Source: Hornefia porci (lineage in GTDB: Bacteria > Bacillota > Clostridia > Peptostreptococcales > Anaerovoracaceae). From it: 64,000 bases of DNA. Where the stretch lies: contig NZ_MJIE01000001.1 of NCBI RefSeq assembly GCF_001940235.1, positions 682,001 through 746,000 of the forward strand, written 5' to 3'. This document shows positions 53,135-61,148 of this stretch, in pieces; within the stretch, counting starts at the first letter, position 1; each line of letters begins with the position of its first letter. Below the pieces are notes generated by a model that saw nothing but the letters and a program-made list of their open reading frames with translations, was not told where the DNA came from and searched no databases. The position numbers and the translations under genes were made by a program.

Positions 53135-56100
53135 TTATATCTGTTTTCTTTTCTTACCGATCAGGAAGAGAATGAATCCCAATGAAGCAATCATGATTCC
53201 TCCATATAGCAGAAGATTACTGTTGTCTCCCGTATCCGGCGTATTGGCCGGCGTCTTTGGCGTGTCCCTGGTATTCGTAATCACGAACCCCTTCTTGGCG
53301 TCACCATTGATCGCTGTAGTGTAACCGGACACTTTCTCTTCTTTGATGGTGTAGGCAATTTCCTTCCCATCCTTATACTGATCAAGATCTTTGAACGTAT
53401 ATTGCCAGTGATTATCCTTGGACAGCTTCTGTGTATCTATCTTTTTGCCATCCGCGTAGAGATTGACAGTAATGTTGCCTGTCGCGCCGCCAACCCACTT
53501 TTTCGTCACCGGTACAGATACCTTGCCGGAAATAGTATTTGTGATGGTAAAGCCATTTTCAGCTGTACCGGAAATGCCGGTTGTATAACCATCTACTTTC
53601 ACTTCAGCAATTGTGTAAACAATCTCATGGCCATCCGTTTCATCATATTTCGGAAGGTCTTTGAATGTATGCTTCCAGTTTCCGTTCGCTGTCAAGGTGG
53701 CCGTATCTTTCTCAACATTATCCGCCAGAAGTTTCACTTTGACCTGATCGGTTTCCTTGCCGACCCACTGTTTGGTTACCGGCACAGATACCTTTTCCGT
53801 ATTAATGTTCTTTACGGTATATCCGGAAGCTGCATTACCAGTGATTTCCGATTTGTAATTTTCAATAGAATCTTCTTTGATCGTATAGTTGATTTCTTCC
53901 CCATCTTTATACTTCTCAAGATTAGTGAAAGTATGCTGCCAGTTATTTGATTTATTCAGTGTAACAGAATCGACTTCTGTGCCGTCCGCATACAGACGAA
54001 TCTCAGCAGAATCGCCTTCCTTGCCGACCCACGTCTTTGTTACCGGTATCGAAACTTTTCCGGTGATTGTATTGGTTACGGTAAATCCGGTTTCCGCTGT
54101 TCCACAGACGACGCTATTATAACCATCCAATTTGACTTCCTCGATAGTGTAATTGATCTTGTGTCCATCTACGCTGTCGTACTTCGGAAGGTCACTGAAA
54201 CTGCCTTTCCATTGTCCGGCTTCATGCAGGGTAATCGTTTTTCCGGTATCCTTCTTATCTGCAAGAAGTTTTACTGTAACAGAATCTGTTTTCTTTCCCA
54301 CCCATGACTTTTTTACCGGAATGGAAATTTTTTCTACATTGGTGTTAGTGATGGTATAACCGTCTTTCTGAGAACCAGTTACCTTATCTTCATATCCGGC
54401 AGGAACATCTTCTTTGATCGTATATTTGATTTCCTCGCCATTCGTCCGGTACTGCCTCAATCCGTCAAAGCCGTCTGCCCAGCCGTTGGCTGCATCCAAG
54501 GTAATAGCCTTGCCTGTGTCTTCACCATCTGCATAAAGATGTACGGTGACTGCGCCGCCTTCCTTTCCGATCCATTTCTTATTTACCTTGACGGAAATTT
54601 CCTTTGGCTCATTGCTGATGGTCTTAATCGCGCCCTCTGACCCGACCTTGACTTTGATCGGCTCTTTCAGCAGTTTGAATCCATCAGGCGCCGTAACCTC
54701 TGTGATGGTAAAATCACCCTGCGATGCTTCCTGCGAAGTGAATATGCGAGAATAAGTACGCCCGGTAGCATCCGTTGCCGGCAACGTAATTTCCTCGCCG
54801 CCTGGTGTTGTTACCTTAAAAACTGCTCCGGCAAGCATGTTTCCTGTCGACTCATCTACTTTATACAGTACAATCCTATACCCGACATCCAGCGTGATAG
54901 TCCCGCCTTCCGTTATTTTTGAGTTTCTGATGGTCGTGGTGCTGGTTTGCGTGCTGTCTGTGTTGACAGTAAGCTGTGTTTCATCCCCATACACTTCCAC
55001 GGTATTTGCTACTGTCGATCCATCCGCCGGCGCAGTTGTGCTATAAGACAATTGATAGGATGCCGGCTTTCCGTTGGATGCCATCCGGGATGATGCGTTC
55101 AGGATTTTCAGTTCAAAATCCGTATAAGAACTATTGTATTCAATCGAATAGTCCACGCCCTCTGTTAATTCACCTTCTTTATGGAAAGAATACGTGGAAT
55201 CATAATATCCATATATCACTTTCGCGGTTTCGGGGATATATTGCATTGGGGCGTGTTCCTTTGAAATCGAATCCACTACCGTAATGTTGTTATACGAGGC
55301 CTGACGGACATTCACTCTCACATACCAAGGATGTACGTAATTTCCGCTTTTCCCCAACTTCTCCGAAGTGTACGGCCTGTTTTCCAGAACTCCTCCAAAC
55401 TTACTGAAATTCGCTTTCCCGATCGCCTCCGTGTAGTCGGTTGTTCCTTTTTCCTTTACGGTAATTTTATGAGTGATTACATCGGCCGTCTCTGTTGTGT
55501 TGTAGGTCACGGTCTTTTCTGTCATAATTTCAGATGCCGTGAAGTTCACATAGAATGTTCCTTTTAAATCTCTGACCTCATCCGCGCCTGTTTTTTCCAA
55601 GTATTTATCCAGATTCTGTAATGTTACTTTAACCGTTCCGCCCTTTCCTTCTCCGTTCGATGTAACAGTCGCCGCGCCGATCGCAATTCCTGTTTCTTTA
55701 TGTGTAAGAGCAATCGTTCCGTCTTTGACTGTGAATGGTTCTGGGACCGTCAACGTGAAGGTATCTCCATTCTCCAGATCGCCGTTATAGGCACTCAGAT
55801 CAAAATCCGTTTCAAAGCGATAACTGCTTCCCTTGACCAGCTGATAAGTATCATTCGTTTTAGTTACATACCGGCCTTCATTTGTATCCCACAATTTAAT
55901 ATCCGAAATGACTTTTGTCAATTCCTTCGCATTTTTGGCCGGAGTTTTTACTGTCGGGGCTCTTCGTGTTTGATTTCTAAGACGCAGAGCTCCTGATTTT
56001 ATATTATTTTCTGCATCTCCTTCTGTCTCTGCGCTCTGTTGCTGATCATCCTGCACCTTTTCTTTATTCACTTTTACGATTTTCACCTGAGAATTGATCT

Positions 56101-56227
56101 CCTGCGTTACATTCTTTGTTGATGTCGTATTAACATCTTCCGCATAGACAAAAACATTCACTCCCTGGAATGCAATACTGCACACCACCAGAAGAGACAG
56201 CATTACGCCTAACCCTTTCTTCTTCAT
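53135..56227 (-). CDS. Cna B-type repeat surface adhesin
   Basis: About 1030 aa. Signal peptide (MKKKGLGVMLSLLVVCSIAF), an N-terminal adhesive Ig-like region (VISDIKLWDTNEG...), one SpaA-like domain (YKVDESTGNMLAGAVFKVTTPGGE), then five Cna-B repeats, each starting (V/I)xVxKxWVGK and ending GYTITNT-like. The C-terminus TPDTGD, hydrophobic segment, GKKRKQI is an LPxTG-class sorting signal with Thr for Leu. Cna-B and SpaA domains carry isopeptide bonds and stalk adhesins away from the wall. ATG 56227 has AAGGGA about 10 nt upstream. Low-GC compared with the next surface gene. Confidence 0.9.
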   Translation of the reverse strand: MKKKGLGVMLSLLVVCSIAFQGVNVFVYAEDVNTTSTKNVTQEINSQVKIVKVNKEKVQDDQQQSAETEGDAENNIKSGALRLRNQTRRAPTVKTPAKNAKELTKVISDIKLWDTNEGRYVTKTNDTYQLVKGSSYRFETDFDLSAYNGDLENGDTFTLTVPEPFTVKDGTIALTHKETGIAIGAATVTSNGEGKGGTVKVTLQNLDKYLEKTGADEVRDLKGTFYVNFTASEIMTEKTVTYNTTETADVITHKITVKEKGTTDYTEAIGKANFSKFGGVLENRPYTSEKLGKSGNYVHPWYVRVNVRQASYNNITVVDSISKEHAPMQYIPETAKVIYGYYDSTYSFHKEGELTEGVDYSIEYNSSYTDFELKILNASSRMASNGKPASYQLSYSTTAPADGSTVANTVEVYGDETQLTVNTDSTQTSTTTIRNSKITEGGTITLDVGYRIVLYKVDESTGNMLAGAVFKVTTPGGEEITLPATDATGRTYSRIFTSQEASQGDFTITEVTAPDGFKLLKEPIKVKVGSEGAIKTISNEPKEISVKVNKKWIGKEGGAVTVHLYADGEDTGKAITLDAANGWADGFDGLRQYRTNGEEIKYTIKEDVPAGYEDKVTGSQKDGYTITNTNVEKISIPVKKSWVGKKTDSVTVKLLADKKDTGKTITLHEAGQWKGSFSDLPKYDSVDGHKINYTIEEVKLDGYNSVVCGTAETGFTVTNTITGKVSIPVTKTWVGKEGDSAEIRLYADGTEVDSVTLNKSNNWQHTFTNLEKYKDGEEINYTIKEDSIENYKSEITGNAASGYTVKNINTEKVSVPVTKQWVGKETDQVKVKLLADNVEKDTATLTANGNWKHTFKDLPKYDETDGHEIVYTIAEVKVDGYTTGISGTAENGFTITNTISGKVSVPVTKKWVGGATGNITVNLYADGKKIDTQKLSKDNHWQYTFKDLDQYKDGKEIAYTIKEEKVSGYTTAINGDAKKGFVITNTRDTPKTPANTPDTGDNSNLLLYGGIMIASLGFILFLIGKKRKQI

Positions 56228-56309
56228 ATCTTTCGTTCCCTTCATTAAATACTTGATATTGTAAATAGAGACTGTCGCAAAAAGTAGACTTTCTGTTTCA
56301 TATGTACAT

Positions 56310-56421
56310 GGCATATTTTGCGTCTTGTTCTTCATCATAATTGGGTATGCTATGCGAGGTCAATTCTTCCGGGAGCATTGTGTTTCATTAGGGCTGACAT
56401 ATATCCGTTCCGGGCCACGGA
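56310..56421 (-). promoter_or_regulatory. Shared 112-bp promoter module, copy 2
   Basis: Second copy of the module at 52961-53072, same orientation: TTGACC (56363-56358), 18-nt spacer, TATGAT (56339-56334) on the minus strand, with the same conserved upstream block. It lies about 83 bp before the Cna B gene. Confidence 0.8.
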
Positions 56422-56435
56422 ATATGCGGAGCATA

Positions 56436-56466
56436 CAAAAAAGCCCGGGTAATCTCGAGCTTTCTT
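56436..56466 (-). terminator. Terminator of the CARF-sigma operon
   Basis: On the minus strand AAGCTCG (56462-56456) pairs with CGGGCTT (56447-56441, one G-T pair), followed by a T run. It sits directly upstream of the adhesin promoter module. A second inverted repeat, CCGCG/CGCGG, lies nearby at about 56495-56510. Confidence 0.7.
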
Positions 56467-56587
56467 CGCCACTCATTTCGGACAAAACAAAAACCCCCGC
56501 GTGTTCCGCGAGGTCTGTCTTCTGATTGTCGTTCATGTCACCCTTTGTGAAAAAGTGCGACTGAACACACTTCCTCTTCAGGCATTG

Positions 56588-56788
56588 TCAGGGTTTTATA
56601 CTTCTTTCTTGACAGCCCTCTTTAATCAGGGGTCCTATATAATCTAATACTTCCTGTGACAGCTTATCATGCACACGAAGAAATTCCATAATTTCTTCAT
56701 AGGTCATGCTTTCGAAATCGATGGGCTCGTCATCAGCCTCCGGTTCTGGCAATTCTTCCAAACCAATCTCTTCGCCATTTATTAACAT
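56588..56788 (-). CDS. Acidic 66-aa protein, last gene of the CARF-sigma operon
   Basis: Highly acidic (IGLEELPEPEADDEPIDFES) then helical (TYEEIMEFLRVHDKLSQEVLDYI). AGGGGAAAA precedes ATG 56788. It follows the sigma-like gene by 19 bases. An acidic partner of a sigma factor would be a natural guess, but no anti-sigma family is recognised. Confidence 0.6.
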   Translation of the reverse strand: MLINGEEIGLEELPEPEADDEPIDFESMTYEEIMEFLRVHDKLSQEVLDYIGPLIKEGCQERSIKP

Positions 56789-56807
56789 AACGGTTTTCCC
56801 CTTTTTC

Positions 56808-57668
56808 TCAATCCGTTTCTCTTATTTTTCCTATAAAATCCTTTATGGTTCGGCTGATACTGGCCTCATTACGTCCAAATTTCTCAGCAATTTCCCGCTG
56901 CGTCGGCAGCCGCCCGCTCTCAATCCACATCTCCATAACAGACTCGCTTATAAACGAGAATCTTTCTGTCATACGTCCTGTCAGCAGTTCACAAATGCGG
57001 ATTGTAATCAGATCCGACACAATGGGCTTCTGTCGCGCTTGCAGCGAGCAAAACGCGTCTTCTATTCTGTCCAGAACAGACTCTATTTCTTCTTCACTTT
57101 CAAATCTCATGCTTATGTCTTCATCTGCGGGGATCTGATCCCATATACTCTGAGCATCACCTTCATCACTGATACATGTGTCTCCACCTACCGTCGTCCC
57201 ACCAAGTTTTTCCAGTTCAATTATACGTTCAGGCGGCAGTTCCATCGCTTCAGACAATCTCTCGTACAGTTCCGCTGAGGATATATTTGAGCCTAGCTGT
57301 TCTGCAAGTCTGGTGTATTTCCGTACTGCCCGTCGATCCGCCTCAGTTACTTTGATACCTCTGTATTTATCATCCTGAGCTTTCACACCCACTATGTGTG
57401 AGTACTCCTGCTTCCATGCAGCATTGAAATAATGAAGAAACACGCCTTTATCCGGGCTGAAATTGTTTATGCATCTGGTCGCAGTCTCTGTGATTTCACA
57501 TCCATACGGCTCATAGTCTTTTTCATTAATTGAGAGCAGATAACAATACAGATTTTCAACCATTCTATAGGATTCCCGCTTAAAAGCTGTATACTCTGTT
57601 TCCCTGTCAATAGAGAACAGCGGCGAGTTCATAATCAGCTGCTCATATTTTTTCTTATCATAATACAT
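56808..57668 (-). CDS. Divergent sigma-70-like factor
   Basis: 286 aa. Region-2-like segment ITETATRCINNFSPDKGVFLHYFNAAWKQEYSH (compare the usual A...FDP.KG..F..YA..WI), region-3-like helices with ELYERLSEAMELPPERIIELEKL followed by a D-E-G-D...I-P-A-D-E stretch, and a C-terminal helix-turn-helix LPTQREIAEKFGRNEASISRTIKDF (region 4). The similarity is weak but the order is right. AGGTG lies 5 nt before ATG 57668. It follows the CARF-like gene by 13 bases. Alternatively an HTH regulator that only resembles sigma. Confidence 0.65.
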   Translation of the reverse strand: MYYDKKKYEQLIMNSPLFSIDRETEYTAFKRESYRMVENLYCYLLSINEKDYEPYGCEITETATRCINNFSPDKGVFLHYFNAAWKQEYSHIVGVKAQDDKYRGIKVTEADRRAVRKYTRLAEQLGSNISSAELYERLSEAMELPPERIIELEKLGGTTVGGDTCISDEGDAQSIWDQIPADEDISMRFESEEEIESVLDRIEDAFCSLQARQKPIVSDLITIRICELLTGRMTERFSFISESVMEMWIESGRLPTQREIAEKFGRNEASISRTIKDFIGKIRETD

Positions 57669-57681
57669 ACGGACACCTATG

Positions 57682-58299
57682 TTACAAAGACAGAAGGGAC
57701 TTCAACATAGACCTGGCTTTTTCCGGCTCAGTGCAGCGGATTGTATTTGTAATAGATCCGAGGCAATACAGCGGGACCATATCACAGATTTTTGTATCAA
57801 CTGCCTTCCCGTCAACGAAGCTTGCCTGCCCATATACAATGCTATCAACCGTACACTCCAGAAACTTCTCAGCGAAATTAAGAGCTGTAAAAATCACAAT
57901 CGGCAGATCCTTGGGACCATAAGTTATATCCGCAAAGATATGCGAACCAGTCGATAAGCCGTCCACAATTCTGCCCATCAGTCGCTCGTGGACAGAGCGC
58001 GCCTCGTCAAAATCTGTATCAATTACTGTATATTTGACAGCAGCGCCAATCTCAGAATTGGCCTCCTCAAGCTCCTGTTTAAAAAGTTCAGTATTTCTGC
58101 TGTAATGACCATAGCGATCCTTTTTTACGAGAATCAGCACCTTCAGCTCATCCTCCGGCTTCATGTTTTTTTCAAGGAATGCACAGATCGGATAGCGCAC
58201 CTTCTTATCTGCCACAGGAAGGAACTTGTCATCGCTGGTGTACAGCACCGGATCAACATTTTCCTTCATAGGAATACTGCAAATAATTGTTTTCTTCAT
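57682..58299 (-). CDS. Stand-alone CARF-like (TM1812/Csx1-type) protein
   Basis: 205 aa. HIFADITYGPKDLPIVIFTALNFAEKF matches the DxTHG motif region of CRISPR-associated TM1812 proteins (D-I-T-Y-G here, Tyr for His), and VDSIVYGQASF...DMVPLYCLGSI matches the following strand and turn. The start KTIICSIPM is a Rossmann-like strand. CARF domains sense cyclic oligoadenylates or related nucleotides. No HEPN or other effector domain follows. No cas gene or array is in the window. GAGAGGT precedes ATG 58299. Confidence 0.65.
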   Translation of the reverse strand: MKKTIICSIPMKENVDPVLYTSDDKFLPVADKKVRYPICAFLEKNMKPEDELKVLILVKKDRYGHYSRNTELFKQELEEANSEIGAAVKYTVIDTDFDEARSVHERLMGRIVDGLSTGSHIFADITYGPKDLPIVIFTALNFAEKFLECTVDSIVYGQASFVDGKAVDTKICDMVPLYCLGSITNTIRCTEPEKARSMLKSLLSL

Positions 58300-58311
58300 T
58301 CTAAGTACCTC

Positions 58312-58623
58312 TCACACGCATCTATTCATGCTGAAATTACAGTATCTGTTTTTCTTCTTTGTCTTCTCCAGAACTTCTATCCCATATTCCTTTTCGATGT
58401 ATTTTACATACATCGGAATTTTGGACATCGTACGTTCTATCGCACTGTCTTTATGGGCTCTTGAATAGTTAATGGATTCGTTCAGCGATACCCCTCTCGA
58501 ATAATATTCCTGGACGCCTTTGCGGTAATTCTGACTGAAAAGGTAATACTCATAGCCATCATTAACCATAAAGAATGAATGCACACCGCGCTCAGTTTGC
58601 TCACAGTAAATCGTTGTCATCAT
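58312..58623 (-). CDS. 103-aa protein, first gene of the CARF-sigma operon
   Basis: Contains EQTERGVHSFFMVNDGYEYYLFSQNYRKGVQEYYSRGVSL and a basic C-terminal part ending KKKNRYCNFSMNRCV. AAGGGTG lies 5-6 nt before ATG 58623. Its stop is 12 bases from the CARF-like gene, so all four genes form one tight operon. I do not recognise the family. The basic helical region (AHKDSAIERTMSKIP) could bind nucleic acid. Confidence 0.6.
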   Translation of the reverse strand: MMTTIYCEQTERGVHSFFMVNDGYEYYLFSQNYRKGVQEYYSRGVSLNESINYSRAHKDSAIERTMSKIPMYVKYIEKEYGIEVLEKTKKKNRYCNFSMNRCV

Positions 58624-58934
58624 AGAATCACCCTTTCTTTCAAGGCACTACTTTTGTTCCTATTCTTATATAGTGACAAAAACAACGCGGTTTAACATTC
58701 TCACGGTTATTTTTCGGAATTATTTCGCCAATGTCATTCAGAGCACAACCAGGTATTTCACTGTTCCTGCAAGCACTCCGATACGAACATCCTCTGTTTT
58801 CCCAATTTCTCTTTGCGAAACAGTTGCTCCGTTTCGTATCATCTTCACTAATTTCATGAACTGTCACAGGTCTGTCCTGTAAGCCTGTCGCAGCATTACC
58901 CATCCTCCCGTCAGTGAACGAAATCCGTCATAAT
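58624..58934. other. Non-coding stretch upstream of the CARF-sigma operon
   Basis: No convincing gene. On the minus strand a TATAAG preceded by weak -35 candidates lies about 35 nt upstream of the operon's first gene and may be its promoter. Open frames here lack ribosome-binding sites and protein-like composition. Confidence 0.4.
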
Positions 58935-59102
58935 TCATTTCATAATCGGGATATTTTCTCTTATCTTCCGTTCAATCTCTCTTCTGTCTTCCCAGTACTC
59001 TTCTTTGACCCAGTCGGGAGCATCATCCCTTAGTTCTCCTATATAGGGTACCTTGAATTCTCCAATCAACCATAAGGGCCATTCTTTATCAAGAAATCTC
59101 AC
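58935..59102 (-). CDS. 55-aa hypothetical protein overlapping its upstream gene
   Basis: GTG 59102, with GGAGGCGG 6 nt upstream, starts VRFLDKEWPLWLIGEFKVPY; the frame ends ...ENIPIMK and is rich in Trp and charged residues. It overlaps the end of the 65-aa gene by 14 bases in another frame. The tight, overlapping pair of tiny genes recalls toxin-antitoxin organisation, but no family is recognised. Confidence 0.45.
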   Translation of the reverse strand: MRFLDKEWPLWLIGEFKVPYIGELRDDAPDWVKEEYWEDRREIERKIRENIPIMK

Positions 59103-59286
59103 GCTTTACCGCCTCCTCATACATTCTTTCAACCTCTTCCATCATCAGTTTAACATTTTCAGAAGTTCTACTTTTTCGTATACCGTAAGCATCATGAAAT
59201 GCCTCTGCAAACAACTCAGATTCATTAGTATCGGCATATATCGCTTGAATTATACTCAAAAAAATAGGTCTTTCAATGTTTTTCAT
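59089..59286 (-). CDS. 65-aa hypothetical protein
   Basis: MKNIERPIFLSIIQAIYADTNES..., acidic and helical, ending EEVERMYEEAVKREIS. AAGGAAA lies just before ATG 59286. It may be the upstream partner of the overlapping 55-aa gene. It begins next to the IS66 remnant, which may have cut its promoter region. Confidence 0.45.
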   Translation of the reverse strand: MKNIERPIFLSIIQAIYADTNESELFAEAFHDAYGIRKSRTSENVKLMMEEVERMYEEAVKREIS

Positions 59287-59324
59287 TATTTCCTTATGCG
59301 ATTTTTTGAAATCGATTTTTCAAA

Positions 59325-59753
59325 GTGCGTGGGGAAGATATCCGGGTATACCCTCTTCCTCAATCGGCGATTAACCGTTATTGCCGTTTAAAGTACTTAC
59401 TGAGTAGACACTATTTACGAACATTCCTGAATGATCCGCGGGTTCCTCCGGATAACAACCTGGACGAACAGGCAATCAGGCCGTTTTGTGGTGGAAAGAA
59501 AAACCGGAAGCTGATTGACACCGTCAGCGGCACTCAGGCAAGTGCAATCCTGTACAGCATCGTAGAAACCGCCAAAGCAAACGACCTGAATATCTGCCAA
59601 TATTTCAAGTTCCTTTTAACTGAGATTCCAAAGCACATGGACGATATGAATCTCGATTTCCGGTTCCGTTGCTGCCATGGTCCAAAAAACTCCCAGAAGA
59701 ATGCCGGAAGGAAAGAACCAAGTCAAAGTAACAGAAACGCCGTCAAGTCATGA
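59325..59753 (+). pseudogene. IS66-family transposase, C-terminal fragment
   Basis: From about 59373 the frame gives LRTFLNDPRVPPDNNLDEQAIRPF, then LIDTVSGTQASAILYSIVETAKAND and FLLTEIPKHMDD, the characteristic end of IS66 TnpC. The N-terminal three quarters and the IS ends are absent, so it is an inactive relic. It marks this stretch as a site of past insertion. Confidence 0.85.
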
Positions 59754-59986
59754 ACCTGGTGGCGATATTTTTTCTATAACTCACTCTCGGGTAAGAATTT
59801 TTTTGAGCCAAGATACAGGCTATTTGCCGTTTACAGGAATCCCGCCCGGCGGGCGCGTCCTGCGACGGCGGCAGACATCAAATGAAAACGCGCCCCGGTG
59901 TGCAGAGGCGCCGATAATCCGATAATATTCTGTCATTGTCCCTTAGGATATTGCGCTTTTCATACATCCGCATTCCTGATTTCACA

Positions 59987-60265
59987 TTATATCTCTATCA
60001 GAATAAGCCAGAGGGCATTGGCAAGTACAAAGAGCTGGTTGATGCGTACATCTTTTTTCACAAGAATCCGCCATTCCATCACTGTCATCCAGATAAAGGC
60101 CGTGGACAAAACAAAAAAATATACTCCCCACACATTAGAACTGACATATTTACCTGCGAAAATACAGAAAAACGCAGCGAGCAGCTCAAAGATATAATAT
60201 GTCATCACATAACCGGGAATAAGCCGCAATTTTTGGATGACAGAGTTCACACTATTCTTTTCCAT
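59987..60265 (-). CDS. Small membrane protein (92 aa)
   Basis: About three hydrophobic segments (YYIFELLAAFFCIFAG, WGVYFFVLSTAFIWMTVM, LFVLANALWLILIEI) separated by the charged EWRILVKKDVRINQ. ATG 60265 has AGGAGG 8-9 nt upstream; ATG 60274 is too close to it. It appears to be a paralogue of the next gene. Function unknown. Confidence 0.6.
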   Translation of the reverse strand: MEKNSVNSVIQKLRLIPGYVMTYYIFELLAAFFCIFAGKYVSSNVWGVYFFVLSTAFIWMTVMEWRILVKKDVRINQLFVLANALWLILIEI

Positions 60266-60285
60266 AGTAGCCATTCCTCCTGCCG

Positions 60286-60576
60286 TTAAAAAAATTCAGC
60301 CGAACCAAAGACAAAAAAGAAAAACAGGATGTTAATCAGAAACAAGTCGGGTGCAATCCTCCCATCATGCCTGACATATCGGCGATATACCATGAACAGG
60401 AACCATGAAACGGCGATTCCCGTTGTTATGATGAATATCTCCATATGGCTCTGCCGCCAAGTTCTCCCAAAGAACCAGATTAATGTATATGAAACCTCAT
60501 ACAGGAGATAAATCCATACATAGAAAGGGTGATTCCGAATATGTAAATTTCTTTTTTGCTTTTGTTTACTTCTCAT
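60286..60576 (-). CDS. Small membrane protein (96 aa)
   Basis: A basic N-terminus (RSKQKQKRNLHIRNHPF) and about three hydrophobic segments (WIYLLYEVSYTLIWFFG, FIITTGIAVSWFLFMVY, LFLINILFFFFVFGS) with a charged RRYVRHDGR loop, the same layout as the gene 20 bases downstream. GGGGGAA precedes the start. Function unknown. Confidence 0.6.
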   Translation of the reverse strand: MRSKQKQKRNLHIRNHPFYVWIYLLYEVSYTLIWFFGRTWRQSHMEIFIITTGIAVSWFLFMVYRRYVRHDGRIAPDLFLINILFFFFVFGSAEFF

Positions 60577-60973
60577 ATGTAAAGCATTCCCCCTGCATCA
60601 GAATTTAATATGTCCCCAAATTTGTGATTTTTCCTGTTACAGGTCAATAGCGCAAAACAACTGTTTATAGTTTACCATACAAAATTCGGTCTTGGTAGTT
60701 TTTTCACAGCTCTTATGCAAACCGGGCATTTTATTACCCACTGATATTCGGGTACGCCATATCGCGTATAGCGGAATAATTGATTTCCCTAGTTTTTTTT
60801 GACCTTTTCCTGATCAAAGCCATCATTTTATCTTTGTTCACAGCACCCCAGTATGTCATCCGCTTTCTCTTTAACTCTCATTGCCAAAAGGCTTGCAATT
60901 TGAAGTGTTATCAATAAGGAAATATAGAAAAAACACCGAATCCGCTGCGAATGCTCGAATCCGATGTTTTAAC
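60577..60973. other. Intergenic stretch without a gene
   Basis: AT-rich, no protein-like frame on either strand. Near 60930-60972 the direct repeat CGAATCCG occurs twice, followed leftward by a T-rich tract, possibly the transcription end of tRNA-Glu. Confidence 0.4.
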
Positions 60974-61048
60974 TGGTATCGCCTAAGGGAGTCGAACCCT
61001 TGATTCAGCCGTGAGAGGGCTGCGTCTTGACCACTTGACCAAGGCGAC
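60974..61048 (-). tRNA. tRNA-Glu (CTC)
   Basis: 75 nt including CCA. Acceptor GTCGCCT pairs with AGGCGAT, anticodon loop CTCTCAC gives CTC (reads GAG), T arm AGGGTTCGACTCCCT. Confidence 0.93.
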
Positions 61049-61067
61049 ATATTTTCGTTTGCTCGTC

Positions 61068-61096
61068 TTGAAAACTGACGAATATTATTATATACT
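61068..61096 (+). promoter_or_regulatory. Promoter of thrC
   Basis: TTGAAA (61068-61073), an exact 17-nt spacer and TATACT (61091-61096), about 50 nt before the thrC start. Its -10 overlaps the -10 of the opposing tRNA-Glu promoter. Confidence 0.7.
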
Positions 61097-61115
61097 GTGA
61101 ATTGGCTATTGTAAA
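61087..61115 (-). promoter_or_regulatory. Promoter of tRNA-Glu
   Basis: On the minus strand TTTACA (61115-61110), a 17-nt spacer and TATAAT (61092-61087), about 40 nt before the tRNA 5' end. Confidence 0.75.
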
Positions 61116-61148
61116 GCAAAATTTTTATAGAACAGGAGATTTTTTTCT

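Noticed and set aside
56588..58623. A CRISPR-Cas locus around the CARF-like gene
   Set aside because: No repeat-spacer array, Cas10, Cas6 or other cas gene is seen within several kilobases on either side.
58640..58903. An 87-aa open frame
   Set aside because: No ribosome-binding site and a composition rich in Cys, Arg and Asn without hydrophobic periodicity; likely chance.
60871..61119. An 82-aa open frame across tRNA-Glu
   Set aside because: It is simply the translation of the tRNA gene and flanks.
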